Part shown: positions 1-11,612 of the stretch, in pieces | Numbering within the stretch: the stretch's first letter is position 1 | How the letters are laid out: each line of letters begins with the position of its first letter | NCBI GenBank assembly: GCA_935421135.1 | Contig: OW285195.1 | Coordinates: 10,570,391-10,634,390, forward strand | Length of the DNA stretch: 64,000 nucleotides | From: Bugulina stolonifera | Taxonomy: Eukaryota > Bryozoa > Gymnolaemata > Cheilostomatida > Bugulidae | Reading direction: 5' to 3' | Program-made: the position numbers and the translations under genes | Notes under the pieces: model-generated | Databases searched by the model: none | The model's input: the letters and a program-made list of their open reading frames with translations, nothing else | Told to the model about the DNA's origin: nothing

Positions 1-83
1 TTTAGCCTTAGGTCCATGGTAACACAGTCAGCCAAGAGAAGGATGGATTCGCATATGTTCACATTATTATGATGGTGTTGCAG

Positions 84-3000
84 GTTTTGGAGTATCTTCT
101 TGTTACTCAGCAAGTTCGCAGGTGCTAGCTCTTTGCTTCAAGAGATTCAAATATATAGCCTTTGCCTCAGCTATGATTGGTTATTCATCTGGAGTTGTGG
201 GATGGCCAATCATCTCCCAGTATTTACTAGACAAGTATGGATACTCTAAGGCTATGGGAATCATGTCCTCTGTCCACATATTTCATATCATTGCTGGGCT
301 CACATTTCCTGTGGATGTCAAAGATGTACGCACTGGAACAGAAGAAGAAAAGTCTGGTGAGAAAATATCATCTGCTAACCATTACAAAAGTTGTGCAAGT
401 AATGTAATAATGTATCATGTACAGGTAGCTTGTATTATGATATAATATAAGGGTTGACCTAATGCACTAACTCAAATAATGTATACATACATCTATGGTG
501 TATAAAATGTTCAATTATGAGAGAAATACTAGGCAGTTCCAGGTATTTTTGTGTGGTGTGGTGTGGTGTGGTGTGGTGTGGTGTGGTGTGGTGTGGTGTG
601 GTGTGGTGTGGTGTGGTGTGGTGTGGTGTGATATGGCGTGGTGTTGAGTGGTGTAGTATAATTATAGCAGTATACTATAATTTACATGTAGTACACAGCA
701 ATATTATTGGCTGCACTGATAGAGTGCCCAATAAAGAAGGAGCTACATGCATATGTATACGAAATGATAATTATTATTAAAAGGAAGGGCTACCTTTTAC
801 CTACTGATTGGCAACAGGTTTGAGATTACATGTACGTGTACTAGTAACGGAAAATTGTTTTGACTAAAATATTGTCTTCCTTTTAATAAAGATATTTATT
901 ATTGTAGTATGGCATATTAACTATTTTGTAATATTGTGACCTTCTTTTCTTTCTTACAATTATTGCAAGTACGAACAAGTACAAGTATTGAGAGCATCCT
1001 TTTTTTTCTCTAGCCAATATAGTGCAATTTGCTATAGACAATATAGTGTAAATTTCTATAGACAATATACATGTAGTGTAATTTTCTATAGACAACATAG
1101 TGTAATTTTTTATAGAAAAAGATGGAGTCAGGCCGGACGACAGTAAGGTGATAGGTTCGATTGCCAACACTGCAGAATCAGATCCTAGCCAGGTCACAGG
1201 AAGTGAGAATGGTGCGTTTGACAACTTGGCTTGTGCTGTAAGTATCGTAGGTTGACGACTCCTTGAATTGATGTACAATTCTCCCTTATTGTAATAACAT
1301 TGAAACAACTAAGTATACAACATGTAGGACTACATTTAGAACGGTTATGTAGGCCGGTGTGGGAGCTGCTGTGGCCTAGTGGTAAGTGCTCTGGACTTTC
1401 ATGTGGGAGTCCCAGGTTCGATTCCCATAAGGGTCATTGGTGGTGTTAGGAAGGGCATCCAACCTTACAATGCTCCTGTGCTACTGTCGTAACTTTGCCA
1501 TTGGTGAAGTGCCCTCACCACCCCGAATTAGAAAAAATGCAAATCTCTTTAGATCTTTACTTTCTTACCTGGGATTAATAGCGGGAAGTAAAATTGGTAA
1601 GTTTTTTATGTGGGTGTGCCGAAGCAAATAGTGGAAGAATATTTCAGATGCCTGCGTGTATGTAGGCTCTGTCTAAATGCAAGTTCAATTCCAAAGTTGC
1701 CAAACTACTGTATAATTTATGCACACGTAGTTAATGCTTTGTGAGCTAAGTATACTGTCTATGCTATTAGGATTCTGTATTAGAGGCTGAGGAATCAGTT
1801 CATGTAGTCAATGGTACAGAAACAAGATCTAGTCTAAGAGATGATTTCCGTCTTTTATTCACATCATGGAAGGTAAGATAATAATAATAATAATAACAAT
1901 ATCCGTGGCACCAAACACAATTGTTTAACATGGCTGCCCAATAGCAGAGCTAGTCAAGGGGGCCACCACTGCTCCTAGAGCTGGATATTATTATGGTTCG
2001 ATATGGCACAGAGGGAAAACCTTCTTCGGGACGAAAACCTCCAGGTGATTGGCGAGACTCGAACCCATGTCCTTGCAGATAACTTGCATCATTGCTGCAA
2101 GGCCAGAGTGACTAGCGCTATACCACTCAGCCACCAACAATAATAGAGTAAATATTTAATAAACTTTACCAGATATGAGTACTGGAGTTCTCTAACTGAA
2201 TATTTCTATACTATGAGATCTTATAGAAAAATATTGTACTCCATGAAACAAAATATAGTTGCTAAAAGGAAATTTGTTAATTCATAGACTAGGGCACTGT
2301 TAGGTGGTTTCGAGATTTTATTCCGTTCGCCAATCGATGCAGAGGTGATATTAAACCGGAAGTAGCTTCATCTACTTGATGCTGTCCTCATGCTGATTGG
2401 TTAAAACTGTAAGCGAGATTTTTTTGGTGTCAATCTAGTGCAATCTGGATCATGTTTCAGATTTAGCTCTGGTCTGACAAGGATATTCGCTTTCTGACAT
2501 CATTCACTCCTACACAAGTTACGTACATGTAAATGTAGGTACTTACGAGTGCTGCATGTATGTTTATATAATCTTTGCAGGTCTGGTTACTGATCGTAGG
2601 GGCCATGTTCTGGTCAGCCAATGCTTCTGGATTTATCATCTTTATCAATGATTATGTCGTACAGAAAACCAACATGGATACCACTGAAGCAGCTGTTGGA
2701 ATAACCATAATGGGTAATGGCATCTAGATTTATTTCTACCAAGAGTTATTTATTTCCAAAACTATAATGGCATGACTTATTGGTTGATATGTCAAATTTG
2801 AAGCCTTGCTCTCCATGATACCTGTTCACTTTATGTAAACAAGTAACAGTGTACACTATATTCAGGTGTAGCCCACATTGCTGGTAACATAGCAGTCTTA
2901 GTGACGGGCACTTTACGGTACGACAGGCTCGCGCTCCATGCACTTTCTATATTGGTGTTTGGAGCCATGACTATATTATCAGCATTCACCAATAGTAAGG

Positions 3001-4136
3001 TAAGTGAAAAACTTTGACAGATTTTTTGCCAGTAAGCTTTTGACCCAACTGGCCCATGTAGAGTCAAATAAACATTCGAATACATATTGGTTTAGTTGCA
3101 ATAGATTTAAAACTTGACAATAAGTGTTTGTTATAAACATGTACACTTTCACAGGATTAAAATTTAAATTTTTATTTACCATTTCTCTGGACCACAACTG
3201 TGTAACAAGTACTCCCAGCTTTCTTGACAGAATGTTCTAAGCATTAAAAATGTAATTTATCATATAGACTCGTATAATATGCCAGTAAATAATAACCGTC
3301 TTCAATAGCAATTTTTACAATGTTACCTTTCAGGAAATGTATTACAGTGTGACAGCTTGCTTTGGATTAGCATTTGGTGTAACACTAGCCAATCTACTAG
3401 GGGTCATCCATGACCTGTGTGGAGTAAAGTACGTCCACCTTGGATTTGGATTGGAACTATTCTTCGAAGGCGTTGGTAATCTTGGATTTGTTTCATTGGC
3501 AGGTTAGTATCTGGTAGGTCAGTATCTCATAGGTCAGTATATCATAGGTCAATATATCATAGATCAGTATCTCATAGGTCAGTATCTCATAGGTCAGTAT
3601 CTCATAGGTCAGTATCTCATAGGTCAGTATATCATAGGCCAGTAACTCAAAGGCAGTATATCATAGGTCAGTATATCATAGGTCAGTATCTCATAGGTCA
3701 GTATATCATAGGTCAGTATATCATAGGTCAGTATCTCAGAGGCAGTATATCATAGGTCAGCATCTGGTAGGTGAGTGTCTTTTAGGTCAGCAGCTGGTAA
3801 GTCAGAATAGAGCACAATAATCTACTAGACCTTGTGATGGTTAGGACATTGTCTGCTGCCGTCACACTATTGAGTCCTATTCTATACACATGATAACCTA
3901 CTGTATGTAAAATAGTGGCAAAATAGGCAGTAATTTAATGTCATTTTTTTCCCAGCGTTTATGACATGATTAGATACAATACTTGGTTATTTATTTTAGC
4001 TTATCTATCTGAGGATAAAGGAGAGAGATATGGGCTAATATTATCTGGATGCTTTGGGATTTTATGTAGTGTCATATTCTTACCTGCCATTGTGTACAGA
4101 ATAACAAAGAAACAAGATTCAGTAGCCATAAACTGA
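84..4136 (+). CDS. SLC16-like transporter, copy A (5' exons outside window)
   Basis: Major-facilitator transporter of the SLC16/monocarboxylate type, expected in the plasma membrane. Visible exons: 84-356, 1116-1237, 1771-1872, 2581-2713, 2866-2999, 3334-3502 and 4000-4136 (TGA). All have GT-AG borders and compatible phases. The first visible exon has the TM5 region CFKRFKYIAFASAMIGY, which matches the SLC16 pattern of an aromatic/F-K-R segment followed by a small-residue helix. Exons 1116-1872 encode the polar central cytoplasmic loop, and later exons TM7-12. The exons for TM1-4 lie before base 1. It is almost identical to copy B (8480-13801), with window base 1 matching base 9637. Substrate cannot be deduced. 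A candidate AATAAA lies at 4545-4550. Confidence 0.85.
551..650. repeat. GTGTG pentanucleotide microsatellite
   Basis: About twenty tandem GTGTG units in the copy A intron after the first visible exon. The orthologous place in copy B (10183-10320) carries a longer array, so it has changed length since the duplication. Open frames through it are artefacts of a repeat without stops. Confidence 0.9.
1361..1635 (+). repeat. tRNA-derived SINE in copy A intron
   Basis: The head resembles a tRNA: box A-like TGGCCTAGTGGTAAGTGC near 1371 and box B GGTTCGATTCC near 1413, followed by a tail region containing GGAAGGGCATCCAACC. The same element is present at 11040-11310 in copy B, so insertion preceded the duplication. 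No long direct repeat was resolved at its ends; limits are approximate. Confidence 0.7.
1876..2145 (-). repeat. tRNA-derived SINE, minus strand, with (TTA)n tail
   Basis: On the minus strand the head reads like a Ser/Leu-type tRNA (TGGCTGAGTGG box A near 2135, GGTTCGAGTCTC box B near 2060). The 3' tail is the ATAATA run at 1876-1900. A counterpart at 11562-11834 in copy B has a longer ATA tail. It is a different family from the SINE at 1361. Confidence 0.7.
3503..3800 (+). repeat. 15-bp minisatellite starting at a splice donor
   Basis: Some twenty imperfect units of AGGTCAGTATCTCAT (variants TATATCAT, TCTGGT) begin directly at the donor of the exon ending 3502. Nearly every unit contains AG|GTCAGT, a plausible 5' splice site. 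Copy B has a shorter array at 13227-13465. Confidence 0.85.
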
Positions 4137-4753
4137 TTTCATATACAGTTCATTTAGAATTAGTTAAACAGGTGCTATCACTTCATTTTTAAAAACTAGA
4201 AATACTAAATGGTTAACAACCCCTGATAAAGATCACTTTTATAAGCCATTTTGTTATTAATTATAATTGATAGTTTATGGTACATGTAAGGCTTATGTTG
4301 TCTATACAAGCAGTTTATGTAGAATTTTCTACTCACTATCAAGCTAGGAGTTGTCTATTCTTTCAACTAAAGTTTTAAGGAAGAGACAACTTTAAGATAC
4401 TCATACCAATATTCATAACAATTATTAGACCAAGGTTGCTATTATTGTAAATACAAGTCACACAGTTTGCATACATAGTATACATCTACATGTACATGCA
4501 TGCTTTTGTTTATGCATACCTAGTTTGTTTCACAGTGGGCCAGTAATAAAGCGAACAAGTGAACAAATTAATGAAATCAAAGAGAAGAGCTCAGCTCCAT
4601 AGCCTTAGAGTACAAAGTTTTCTTTTGCATTAAAATTCTATTATATCCATTGTCATAAAAACTTGGATGAAAGGCCTGTAGAAATATAGATCTATGTGCT
4701 AATCTTCATTATCTATCCCCTTGAGGGCTGCATTTACCTAACAGTCATAATAT
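4137..4753. other. 3' flank of copy A, no gene seen
   Basis: AT-rich flank with a possible AATAAA at 4545-4550. The block 4660-4750 matches 15710-15790 downstream of copy B and 36060-36150, so it is part of the duplicated unit. Confidence 0.5.
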
Positions 4754-5587
4754 TGCAATGGCCCAGGACATTTATTTGTACGGCCTCAGCCTGCCTGATG
4801 GACATCAATGCACACTATGTGCCTGTAGTTGTCTCCCTCAACTCATACTCGTCCATTTCTCTTGTACTTACCGTATGTTCATGCATAATACTTACACCTG
4901 TTCATAAACTTCTATGTTATGCATTACTTGAACTACATGTATGTATAATAAATTACTAAGTGTACACAAATACCCCTTTTTATACCCATGTAACTGAGGG
5001 CGACATCTCAGAAATTGATGTAATTAATTTTGCACATGTTTTGCATGTTTTTAAGCATATTTTGTTTGGAGCGGACTCATGTTCGGTCAGCCCTCGACCT
5101 TCCAGCGACCATCTTGTTGTGCAACTTCCGGACATGCTACGTTGTCCTTTTACTGGAAACTTTTAACGGAAGTCTAAAACTATATAAAGCAAATGTTTTA
5201 TATTACTGTTATTGTCTCAGTTGATGCTTGGATCACAATAAAGACACTTCTATACTACTTATACAGAGTCTTCTCTCGTAGCTAAGGTTAGTTCCAGCTG
5301 ATTAAGGTCTTACGACCTTGATGCCTGAACTGCCTACTAGGACTGGAAATACTCTTTCTCAAATACAGCACATAAGCATTGACTGGCGGCCACATGGGTC
5401 GTCTTGGTTAACTAAGTAACTACAAGTTATATCGATCTCTCTTGTAATGCAGAAGGCCTAGCACCACTCATAGGCTCTTTCCTTTTTGCACTAGTGGGTC
5501 GTCCCAAGCAGAAAAACATTACAATATGAAGTTGTCCTTTTTGCACTAGTGGGTCGTCCCTCTACCTCAATCAGAAAAAATATTACA
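4754..5587 (+). mobile_element. Solo LTR of a retrotransposon (834 bp)
   Basis: Begins TGCAATGG and ends ATTACA, close to the TGTAATGG...CCATTACA ends of its relatives, and is flanked by ATAT at 4750-4753 and 5588-5591, a 4-bp target duplication. It holds a TATATAAA promoter-like box near 5180 and AATAAA near 5237. Near the 3' end a segment around CACTAGTGGGTCGTCC is duplicated. No internal retroelement genes are present, so recombination between two LTRs is the likely origin. A 4-bp duplication fits Ty3/gypsy-like integration, but the superfamily is not proven. Confidence 0.8.
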
Positions 5588-5623
5588 ATATCACTAGTGA
5601 ATGGGTTATATGAAGCTAGTAAG
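5588..5623 (+). promoter_or_regulatory. Candidate noncoding first exon and donor
   Basis: A conserved stretch ending GCTAGTAAG|GTAAGT recurs as GCTAGTAAG|GTGAGT at 15819 and as GCTAGGAAG|GTGAGT at 36192, each upstream of an SLC16 first coding exon. It may be an untranslated 5' exon. Inferred from conservation and the donor only. Confidence 0.3.
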
Positions 5624-5795
5624 GTAAGTATGGGTCTTCATATATGTATAGTGAATACTAGTATAAAACCATAATTTCTGTTCTGTTATTCTAAAAGTAT
5701 TTATATGTAACCCTTGTATAATACATCGTATAATCCATTAAATGAATTAATGTGATGTAGCCGAAAGCATCCTTAAACAAAATCCCTGTAGCTGA

Positions 5796-6024
5796 TTGAA
5801 CAGAACAACTTGCCCAAAGGTATGCCGACTCCCATCACCAACCCAGGATACGGGTTATGGATGGCTAGTACTGGTCATGTCTGTTCTGTCACACTTTGCA
5901 CACGCTGGGTTCAGTTTTGGAGTTGTCGGTAACCTTACAATTGTACACCAGAAAGTATTTGGTATCAATCTACAGCAAGGCAGTACAATTGGCACAGTTC
6001 ATGCCGGTGTCCTATACCTTTGTG
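5796..6024 (+). pseudogene. Orphan SLC16 first coding exon
   Basis: Encodes the TM1-2 segment found in copies B, D and E (GYGWLVLVMSVLSHFAHAGF) and ends at a good donor (TGTG|GTAGGT), but no in-frame ATG precedes it; the nearby ATG is in another frame. No exon 2 follows before the promoter region of copy B begins. It occupies the same place after copy A as pseudogene C does after copy B, so it is best read as the remnant of a deleted copy. Confidence 0.75.
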
Positions 6025-6709
6025 GTAGGTAGATTTTATATACATTGTGATATGGGTGCGTGTGTGATAAATATTTGGTGTGTGGGAGTTGAGGATATGT
6101 GAGGGTCAACGTAATTGCTTTATCATGTTAATATTCCTCAATAATCCGTACTGTACAAGTTCGGCCAATCAAGGGGGATGTACTAAAATTAATTGAACCA
6201 AGTTATACAGTCATGTAGATGTATGTAATGTGATTTTCAGATTTTCATTGATTGCTTATCTTTGTTTTGATATCTCTTTTTCATGATACTTGACTGAATG
6301 AGAAGGACGAGGGCTGATAACTCAAAGCTACTCACAAGTACATGTAGTTAGCATTGGGTAGAAGGGTGCTCAATGACAAAGTATAGTAGTATAAATTTGT
6401 AAGCTATTTCATTGCTAGTAATGAAAAATACAATACTACTTGTGGAGACAGATCAATACAGTTCTAAGAAAGGACAGTGTCAATGTACAATAGTAAGACT
6501 ACTCAAGCTAGTAATTCTCATGTTACACTTTCTATACATCATTCAATGAACAGTGGATGATTGCTGCACTGGAGACAAGGAATTTACATGTAGATCTTAG
6601 GCCACTAACACCCTGTACATTAGTAAGTATTTGCTATATCTTTGTTTACAATTATTGAATAGAACTGCAGTTATACTTGTAAATCCTTAAATTTCTAGAA
6701 CATTCACAC

Positions 6710-6890
6710 TCATGTGGTACAAGCTGGTACATGGCTGCGGTACATGACTGTGGTACATGGCTGTGGTACATGACTGCGGTACATGACTGTGGTACATGGC
6801 TGCAGTACATGACCGTGGCACACGACCGTGGCACACGACCGTGGCACACGACCGTGGCACACGACCGTGGCACACGACCGTGATATATGT
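6710..6890. repeat. Minisatellite of 14-15 bp units
   Basis: Tandem units of the type GGTACATGGCTGTGGTACATGACTGC grade into GTGGCACACGACC. They lie in the intergenic region before copy B. The open frames on the minus strand here are repeat-encoded. Confidence 0.8.
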
Positions 6891-7481
6891 TGTATGATTC
6901 CACCCCTACTACAGTGCTTAGAACAATGTCAGCACAATTTGACCTCAAGAATTCAATCATTGCGACCTGTATGGTTCTGGTAGTCTGAGATGAAGAACTT
7001 ACATGTACTACTATACTATAAGTCTGTACAATGTCCCTCAAATACAATGTTGGTGTCAGATACAATTTCTATATTTTATTTCTATACAAATATGTGTTAG
7101 GATGAATTTTACAAATCATGTACCACCATGATATTTGTTGAAAGAATCGAGAACTTCACAGATGATAGTACATGAATATATGAGACACATTATACATGTA
7201 TATGTGGGTAACCGTAAATTTATTAAAATGTGTTTATGGTGGCAACCGACCTGTTTCATGGCAGTATAGATAGGGTAATATTCCTAATCAATCAAAATAT
7301 GGAGATGTATTTTCACTATAAGAATTTGATGTCAATTTGACTGCATTCTATACCGCTGGGTGTTCAATCAACTGTCTCAGTGACTTTAGGCAACTAGTCC
7401 TCTCAACAGTAGCTTAGACTAGCTACTGTACATGTACATACTGTAAGTATTATCCTATCTACATATACATACTGTAAGTAT

Positions 7482-8146
7482 TGTAATGGTACGCCAAATC
7501 GTATCTTATATCTGACACTCATTCTTGTGTGCACATAATTGTATATATCTGCTTGTACCTTACTCCTATATTGTTGTATATAGTTACAAGATTATATCTA
7601 AGTCTTTTAATGCCTTTTATACCCATGTACAGAGGCCCGACCTCTCAGAATCCATTGATATTCATTTTGTACATGAACTGGACCATTATAAGCAACTTTT
7701 GTACAACCCGACCTATTTTGGGTCGGCCGTCGGGCTTCCGGCGGCCATCTTGTTGCGCAACTTCCGGACGACCACACGTCGTCTTTTCCCGACACTACGT
7801 CGGCCGGAAGTCCTTATACTATATAAAGGGCATTGTTTTACTGTTCATTGTCTCAGTCTTCACTTAGCTTTCAATAAAGACACATCTATACTTGATACAG
7901 AGACTTTCACTTCCTTTTGTCAGGTCATTCGCTTAGCGAACCGCCTACTAGGTCGGATCACTCTCTTTCATTGTGTAGTCTGAAGGTCGGACTTGAGATC
8001 AGATGGGTCGTCTTTGGTAGTATTTGGGCTACTGAGACCGCTCGATCTTTCATGTAATGCGAAGTCCTATTACCACTCATAGGCACTTCATTTCTGGGTC
8101 GATAGTCGTCCAAGGACGACCGCACCAAATCACAGAAACCATTACA
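7482..8146 (+). mobile_element. Solo LTR (665 bp) with GTAT target duplication
   Basis: Perfect family ends TGTAATGG...CCATTACA, flanked by GTAT at 7478-7481 and 8147-8150. TATATAAA at 7820-7827 and AATAAA at 7873-7878 mark the usual LTR promoter and polyadenylation sites. It is inserted inside a repeat of the type TATCCTATCTACGTGTACATA (visible at 7440-7480 and 8150-8290). Relatives at 4754, 17882, 33595 and (reversed) 55718. Confidence 0.85.
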
Positions 8147-8149
8147 GTA

Positions 8150-8290
8150 TTATCCTATCTACGTGTATATATTGTACATGTAAGTATTACCCTATCTACG
8201 TGTGCAGATTGTATTATCCTATATACGTGTGCAGATTGTAAGTATTATCCTATCTACGTGTACATATTGTAAGTGTTACCCTACCTGCAT
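8150..8290. repeat. About 32-bp tandem repeat upstream of SLC16 copy B
   Basis: Units with TATCCTATCTACGTGTACATATTGTAAG. Similar arrays precede copy D (18797-18880) and copy E (37070-37180), always some hundreds of bases before the first coding exon. Confidence 0.65.
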
Positions 8291-8479
8291 GTCCAGTATG
8301 TTGCAGCAGCAATAACTTTCGAGATTCTATTTTGGTACGCAATATATAGTCTGAGATATTGACACTTTTAAAGCTACAAAACTTGTAAGTTGTAACATAC
8401 ATGTACAATCATGTATTAATATAGGGTAAAATATAAAGTATAGCATTTACTTTGCTTCTAGCACAAGGTTAGAGTCAAG

Positions 8480-11400
8480 ATGAAGGTTAAGGGCACCTGT
8501 TTACTACCTGTGCCAACCCAGGACAAGGGATATGCATGGCTAGTGCTGGTCATGTCCGTTTTGTCACACTTTGCACACGCTGGGTTCAGTTTTGGAGTTG
8601 TCGGTAATCTTACCATTGTTCACCAGAAAGTATTTGGTATCAACCTACAGCAGAGTGGTACAATTGGTACAGTTCATGTTAGTATGGTGTATCTTTGTGG
8701 TAAGTGTTAAAGTTTACTGGCACGTAAGAAAGGTTTAGTGAATAAGCCTATTGTAAGCAAAGTTTTTGACGTCTCAGGCCCAACACTAATATCTTTTATA
8801 ATATTCCTAATATTTTTACTTTATTTGATATTTATTTTTACAAATTATGCAAACACAGTGAAAATTGCTTAATTCAAACTCCAAGGGATCACCATAATGG
8901 ATTTGAATTAGGCCTGAGTTTGATTTGTAAGATCACTTACCATTTATATGGCGCTGAGCAGGGACCAAGTATTTGAACTATTCAAGGCTGAATTAAGCAA
9001 GTTTCACCATATTAACTTAGTGGCAAATCTTTTTTACAGGACCTCTAGCCTCCGTGATGATAAACAAGTTTGGAAGTCGGCTGACTCAAATACTTGGAGG
9101 AATCGCCATAATCCTGGGAGTTGGAATGTCTGCATTGTCTACGAAACTGTGGCATGGGGTAGTCCTGGTCAGTCTTATTGCAGGTAGGCCTATATATCAG
9201 TAAAGTATGTTCTACATTAGCAACGGCAACGCCTGTAGGTAGTGAATGTTGAGATACAAACAGACTAATGAAACTCATTAAAGTGCCCACAATATGCTTA
9301 TTTTAGTAACATAACAAACTTTCAAATACCATAATATCATCATGACTTGTGCTCTCTGGTCTACGGTTTTTAGTTCTTATTTAATTTAACTATTTCATAA
9401 ACATAATTTGGGGAATGCAGATACTATTTTTGAAATTGGCAATAATTTTACAAGATTCCTCTTCATTCTCATTCGCAATAAATATTAACTCCACCCACCC
9501 TGCAGTTTTCCTCTAGAGTCACCGTTGTACATGTAGCCTGAAATACATAGTGACTTCTGATAACTGAAATTTTAACATGAAATTTCTGGAATCCATTTTT
9601 GTAAGGAAGTTTCATGTCTGTCGACAAGATTTGCAATTTAGCCTTAGGTCCATGGTAACACAGTCAGCCAAGAGAAGGATGGATTCGCATATGTTCACAT
9701 TATTATGATGGTGTTGCAGGTTTTGGAGTATCTTCTTGTTACTCAGCAAGTTCGCAGGTGCTAGCTCTTTGCTTCAAGAGATTCAAATATATAGCCTTTG
9801 CCTCAGCTATGATTGGTTATTCATCTGGAGTTGTGGGATGGCCAATCATCTCCCAGTATTTACTAGACAAGTATGGATACTCTAAGGCTATGGGAATCAT
9901 GTCCTCCATCCACATATTTCATATCATTGCTGGGCTCACATTTCCTGTGGATGTCAAAGATGTACACACTGGAACAGAAGAAGAAAAGTCTGGTGAGAAA
10001 ATATCATCTGCTAACCGTTACAAAAGTTGTGCAAGTAATGTAATAATGTATCATGTATAGGTAGCTTGTATTATGATATAATATCAGGGTTGACCTAATG
10101 CACTAACGCAAATAATGTATACATCTATGGTGTATAAAATGTTCAATTATGGGAGAAATACTAGACAGTTCCAGGTATTTTTGTGTGGTGTGGTGTGGTG
10201 TGGCGTGGCGTGGTGTGGTGTGGTGTGGTGTGGTGTGGTGTGGTGTGGTGTGGTGTGGTGTGGTGTGGTGTGGTGTGGTGTGGTGTGGTGTGGTGTGGTG
10301 TGGTGTGGTGTGATATGGCGTGGTGTTGAGTGGTGTAGTATAATTATAGCTGTATACTATAATTTACATGTAGTACACGGTAATATTATTGGCTGCACTG
10401 ATAGAGTGCCCAATAAAGAAGGAGCTACATGCATATGTATACGAAATGATAATTATTATTAAAAGGAAGGGCTACCTTTTACCTACTGATTGGCAACAGG
10501 TTTGAGATTACATGTACGTGTACTAGTAACGGAATATTGTTTTGACTAAAATATTGTCTTCCTTTTAATAAAGATATTTATTATTGTAGTATGGCATATT
10601 AACTATTTTGTAATATTGTGACCTTCTTTTCTTTCTTACAATTATTACAAGTACGAACAAGTACAAGTATTGAGAGCATCCTTTTTTTCTCTAGACAATA
10701 TAGTGCAATTTGCTATAGACAATATAGTGTAAATTTCTATAGACAATATACATGTAGTGTAATTTTCTATAGACAACATAGTGTAATTTTTTATAGAAAA
10801 AGATGGAGTCAGGCCGGACGACAGTAAGGTGATAGGTTCGATTGCCAACACTGCAGAATCAGATCCTAGCCAGGTCACAGGAAGTGAGAATGGTGCGTTT
10901 TACAACTTGGCTTGTGCTGTAAGTATCGTAGGTTGACGACTCCTTGAATTGATGTACAATTCTCCCTTATTGTAATAACATTGAAACAACTAAGTATACA
11001 ACATGTAGGACTACATTTAGAACGGTTATGTAGGCCGGTGTGGGAGCTGCTGTGGCCTAGTGGTAAGTGCTCTGGACTTTCATGTGGGAGTCCCAGGTTC
11101 GATTCCCATAAGGTTCATTGGTGGTGTTAGGAAGGGCATCCAACCTTACAATGCTCCTGTGCTACTGCCGTAACTTTGCCATTGGTGAAGTGCCCTCACC
11201 ACCCCGAATTAGAAAAAATGCAAATCTCTTTAGATCTTTACTTTCTTACCTGGGATTAATAGCGGGAAGTAAAATTGGTAAGTTTTTTATGTGGGTGTGC
11301 CGAAGCAAATAGTGGAAGCATATTTCATATGCCTGCGTGTATGTAGGCTCTGTCTAAATGCAAGTTCAATTCCGAAGTTGCCAAACTACTGTATAATTTA

Positions 11401-11564
11401 TGCACACATAATTAATGCTTTGTGAGCTAAGTATACTGTCTATGCTATTAGGAGTCTGTATTAGAGGCTGAGGAATCAGTTCATGTAGTCACTGGTACAG
11501 AAACAAGATCTACTTTAAAAGACGATTTCCGTCTTTTATTCACATCATGGAAGGTGAGATAATG

Positions 11565-11612
<48 letters not shown>

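Noticed and set aside
517..780. Open frame of VVWCG repeats (also 10115-10462)
   Set aside because: Direct translation of the GTGTG microsatellite.
1361..1440. tRNA gene
   Set aside because: Box A and B are present but the fold is incomplete, a SINE body follows and the piece is repeated elsewhere.
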